Positions 6,371-8,667 of a stretch of DNA of 8,667 nucleotides are shown here, piece after piece; position 1 is the stretch's first letter, and every line of letters begins with the position of its first letter. The DNA is from Nitrospirota bacterium. GTDB lineage: Bacteria; Nitrospirota; Thermodesulfovibrionia; Thermodesulfovibrionales; JdFR-86. A program made the position numbers and the translations under genes. Location of the stretch: the NCBI GenBank assembly GCA_030667205.1, contig DAOUWH010000053.1, positions 1 to 8,667 of the forward strand, in the 5' to 3' direction. The notes beneath the pieces were generated by a model. That model was not told the origin of the DNA and did not search any database. It saw only the letters and a list, made by a program, of their open reading frames with translations.

Positions 6371-7126
6371 ATGTCCGAGACCGAAGGAACCTACAGCGTA
6401 AAACTCCCTGTGTTCGAGGGTCCGCTGGACCTCCTGCTGCACCTTATCAGGGAGAATAAGGTTGACATCTACGACATCCCCATTGCGCTCATCACCCGCC
6501 AGTACCTCGAGTACATCGAGATGATGAAGGAACTGGACCTCGAGATCGCCGGAGACTTCCTGGTGATGGCCGCCACGCTCATACACATAAAGTCGCGCAT
6601 GCTGCTTCCGGTGGAGGAGACCACCGACACCATGGAGGAGATGGACCCGAGGTTCGAGCTTGTGCAAAAGCTGCTTGCGTACCAGGCCTTCAAGGACGCT
6701 GCCCTTGGCCTTAAGGAACGGGAAGAGGACTGGTCCGGCGTGCTTAAGAGGACGCCCGTTGAGGAAGGCGCCGAGGCGTCCGAGGAACAGGAGCTTCAGC
6801 TCTTCGACATCAACCTCTTCGACCTCATCGGGGTTTTTAAGGAACTCCTCGAGAAAACCCCCGCGGAGGTCCTTACGGTCACAAGAGAAACCCTGACCAT
6901 GAAGGATAAGATGTCGATGATTCTCGAGACGCTCCAGGGGACCGAAGCCCTGCGGTTCGAGGAACTCTTTAAGGGAGACTTCCTGAGGTCCCACCTGCTT
7001 GTAACGTTCGTGGCACTGCTTGAGATCCTGAGGCTCGGGCTGGCCAGGGCATACCAGGAAAAGGACTTCGGCACTGTCTGGATCATCAGGCCCGAAGAAC
7101 AGCCCGAGGCCGAGCAGGCCGCATGA
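6371..7126 (+). CDS. scpA: Segregation and condensation protein A (kleisin subunit of Smc-ScpAB)
   Basis: ScpA bridges the Smc ATPase heads and binds ScpB, and so helps compact and segregate the chromosome. The 251-residue product has the family hallmark FEGPLDLLLHLIRENKVDIY near the N-terminus (residues 14-33). This is followed by LITRQYLEYIEMMKELDLEIAGDFLVMAATLIHIKSRMLLP, the helical segment that binds the Smc neck. A middle acidic, low-conservation region (about 125-150) separates it from the C-terminal winged-helix part (about 165-235). Length is normal. The ATG at 6371 is the only sensible start before the conserved motif, and no purine-rich Shine-Dalgarno sequence precedes it. scpB does not follow, unlike the common scpA-scpB arrangement; the next gene is an antiporter with its own promoter. 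The preceding terminator argues against cotranscription with the CODH operon. Confidence 0.96.
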   Translation: MSETEGTYSVKLPVFEGPLDLLLHLIRENKVDIYDIPIALITRQYLEYIEMMKELDLEIAGDFLVMAATLIHIKSRMLLPVEETTDTMEEMDPRFELVQKLLAYQAFKDAALGLKEREEDWSGVLKRTPVEEGAEASEEQELQLFDINLFDLIGVFKELLEKTPAEVLTVTRETLTMKDKMSMILETLQGTEALRFEELFKGDFLRSHLLVTFVALLEILRLGLARAYQEKDFGTVWIIRPEEQPEAEQAA

Positions 7127-7164
7127 GAGATTTTACCTCCTGCGATTTCGCACCTCCCCCGCAT

Positions 7165-7193
7165 TTGCCTATTAACCAACCTGCACCTATAAT
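7165..7193 (+). promoter_or_regulatory. Sigma-70-type promoter of the antiporter gene
   Basis: TTGCCT (7165-7170) and a perfect TATAAT (7188-7193) are separated by an ideal 17 bases. The start of transcription is expected near 7200, about 6 bases before the ATG at 7206. The remainder of the 79-base gap after scpA shows no convincing terminator. Confidence 0.75.
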
Positions 7194-7205
7194 TAAATAA
7201 CAGTT

Positions 7206-8667
7206 ATGGGAATGGAAATAGAGTTTTTAAAAGCACTGGTAGTAATTTTAGGGGTTTCCGCCCTCTCAATCTTCCTGCTTCACAGGCTTAAGATACCGCC
7301 GCTCATCGGCTTTATCGCCGCCGGAGTTATCATCGGCCCCCACGGCCTGGGGATAATCACCGACATGCAAGAAATAGAGGTGCTGGCTGAAATCGGCATC
7401 ATACTTCTCCTTTTCACCGTGGGGATAGAGTTTTCGATGTCAGAACTCATGAGGTTCAGGAAGGTCGTCGTGCTGGGCGGGGGCTTGCAGGTAGGGGTTA
7501 CCATAATGGCCGCGGCCGCCCTCACCTACCCTTTTACGAAAGATTTAAGCGTCTCGGCCTTTATCGGTTTTCTTGTGGCCCTCAGCAGTACGGCAATAGT
7601 GCTTAAAATGCTCGGCGAGCGCGGCGAACTCGACTCCCCGCATGGCCGCACGATGACAGGGATACTGATATTCCAGGACCTCTGCGTGGTGCCCCTGATG
7701 CTCCTGGCCCCCTTGCTTTCGGGAGAGGCCGCCGGCATCGCGGCCATCGGAGCGATAATGCTTAAAGGTTTCGCCATAATATTCCTTGTCATGTTGTCTG
7801 CCAAGTGGCTTGTCCCTGGGCTGCTTCACCGGATAGTGCAGACCCGGAGCAGCGAACTCTTCACAATCACAATCATGCTGGTCTGCCTGGGCATCGCGCT
7901 CCTGACGGCAAGGTTCGGCCTCTCCCTGGCCCTTGGGGCGTTCCTTGCGGGACTTGTAATCTCCGACTCGGAATACGCCTATGAGGCCACCGCGAAGATA
8001 CTGCCGTTTAAGGAAAGCTTCCTGGGCCTGTTCTTCGTCTCCGTGGGCATGCTGATAAACATGGGGTTCATGGCCGCAAACTACTTTGAAATCATTTTAA
8101 TCGTGCTTGCGGTATTTGCGCTCAAGTCCGTAATAACCTCCGCCGTACTGCTTGCGATATCGACGGCGCCAAGGGTCTCGCTGCACGCCGGCCTTGGCCT
8201 GGCCCAGGTAGGGGAGTTCTCGTTCGTGCTGGCGGCCGTGGGGAAGTCCACAGGGCTGATAGCCGGAGATTTATACCAGACGTTTCTTGCGGCCTCCGTA
8301 ATCACCATGGTAATGACCCCCTTCATTCTAAAACTCTCGCCCGGGGCCTCGGCATGGTTCACCTCGCAAAAGGCATTCGCGCGACTTGGACGCAACCAGC
8401 ATGACTACCCCGCACGCGAAAAGCTCGCGGGCCACGCCATCATCATAGGTTTCGGACTCAACGGCAGGAACCTTGCCAGAACGCTCAGGGGGGCAGCCAT
8501 ACCCTACGTCGTCCTCGAACTCAACAGCGACACCGTCATGGCGGAAAAGAAAAAGGGCCACCCCATATATTACGGAGACGGCACGAGCAGGGAGACGCTC
8601 CAGAGGCTCGGCGTCCGGAGGGCGCGCCTGCTGGTGGTGGCCATCTCCGACCCCTCGGCCACGAGAA
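7206..8667 (+). CDS. CPA2-family monovalent cation:proton antiporter with RCK/TrkA-N domain (Kef-like), 3' truncated by window
   Basis: The frame is open from ATG 7206 to the window end (487 codons), so the C-terminus is missing. The first 390 or so residues are a run of hydrophobic segments, about a dozen membrane helices, typical of Na+/H+ exchanger domains of the Kef type. Family motifs include the N-terminal LKIPPLIGFIAAGVIIGP, then FTVGIEFS, LSSTAIVLKML, F156-Q157-D158 (QDLCVVPLMLL), LALGAFLAGLVISDSEY, FFVSVGM and GLAQVGEFSFVLA. The QD pair is, from family knowledge, characteristic of KefB/KefC-like electroneutral K+/H+ exchangers, whereas NapA/NhaA-like members have DD. From about residue 408 an RCK domain starts with the nucleotide-binding loop G415-x-G417-x2-G420 (IIIGFGLNGRNLA) and continues through YYGDGTSRETLQRLGV. 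The role is K+ or Na+ and pH homeostasis at the inner membrane, gated by a cytoplasmic ligand. A second in-frame ATG at 7212 is an alternative start. No Shine-Dalgarno site is visible for the first. Confidence 0.94.
   Translation, partial: MGMEIEFLKALVVILGVSALSIFLLHRLKIPPLIGFIAAGVIIGPHGLGIITDMQEIEVLAEIGIILLLFTVGIEFSMSELMRFRKVVVLGGGLQVGVTIMAAAALTYPFTKDLSVSAFIGFLVALSSTAIVLKMLGERGELDSPHGRTMTGILIFQDLCVVPLMLLAPLLSGEAAGIAAIGAIMLKGFAIIFLVMLSAKWLVPGLLHRIVQTRSSELFTITIMLVCLGIALLTARFGLSLALGAFLAGLVISDSEYAYEATAKILPFKESFLGLFFVSVGMLINMGFMAANYFEIILIVLAVFALKSVITSAVLLAISTAPRVSLHAGLGLAQVGEFSFVLAAVGKSTGLIAGDLYQTFLAASVITMVMTPFILKLSPGASAWFTSQKAFARLGRNQHDYPAREKLAGHAIIIGFGLNGRNLARTLRGAAIPYVVLELNSDTVMAEKKKGHPIYYGDGTSRETLQRLGVRRARLLVVAISDPSATR

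Noticed and set aside
7135..7157. Palindrome TGCGATTTCGCA flanked by ACCTCC repeats as a terminator or operator
   Set aside because: The stem is only 5 bp with a 2-base loop and no T-run follows. It may be chance, and nothing else supports a binding site.

Overview
The window is a stretch of bacterial chromosome, densely coded on the + strand only, with high GC. It uses many AGG/AGA arginine and ATA isoleucine codons despite the GC content. Together with an anaerobic Ni-Fe CO dehydrogenase, this points to a strict anaerobe of the Desulfobacterota/Nitrospirota kind. That placement is inference; no rRNA or other decisive marker is present.

Region 1 (1-6289) is one tight operon with five genes in view. 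It opens with the C-terminal two thirds of an anaerobic CO dehydrogenase (CooS/AcsA family), cut by the left edge. Next come a NuoE/HydC-like [2Fe-2S] subunit, a NuoF/HydB-like flavoprotein with extra ferredoxin domains at both ends, a small 207-residue iron-sulfur protein, and a NuoG-like iron-sulfur subunit. Gaps run from a 4-base overlap to 23 bases, all starts have plausible Shine-Dalgarno sites, and an intrinsic terminator follows the last gene. The likely reading is that electrons released from CO (or needed for CO2 reduction) pass through a soluble NADH-dehydrogenase/HydBC-like module to or from NAD(P), possibly with ferredoxin in a bifurcating reaction. No hydrogenase or membrane subunit is in view. 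The most distinctive member is the 207-residue protein. It matches, cysteine by cysteine, the C-terminal quarter of the NuoF-like protein two genes' length upstream, without the flavin domain. It has lost one cluster cysteine, and its last strand is extended by an in-frame 18-base tandem repeat.

Region 2 (6290-7126) holds the operon terminator, a probable promoter, and scpA, the kleisin subunit of the bacterial condensin. scpA has no Shine-Dalgarno site, and its extended -10 box lies 8 bases before the ATG, which suggests a leaderless transcript.

Region 3 (7127-8667) holds a near-consensus sigma-70 promoter and a CPA2-type K+(Na+)/H+ antiporter with the start of a C-terminal RCK/TrkA-N nucleotide-binding domain, cut by the right edge. 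This gene also has an almost absent 5' leader. Regions 2 and 3 look like housekeeping genes unrelated to the CO dehydrogenase operon.

No tRNA, rRNA, insertion sequence, CRISPR array or phage gene was seen.
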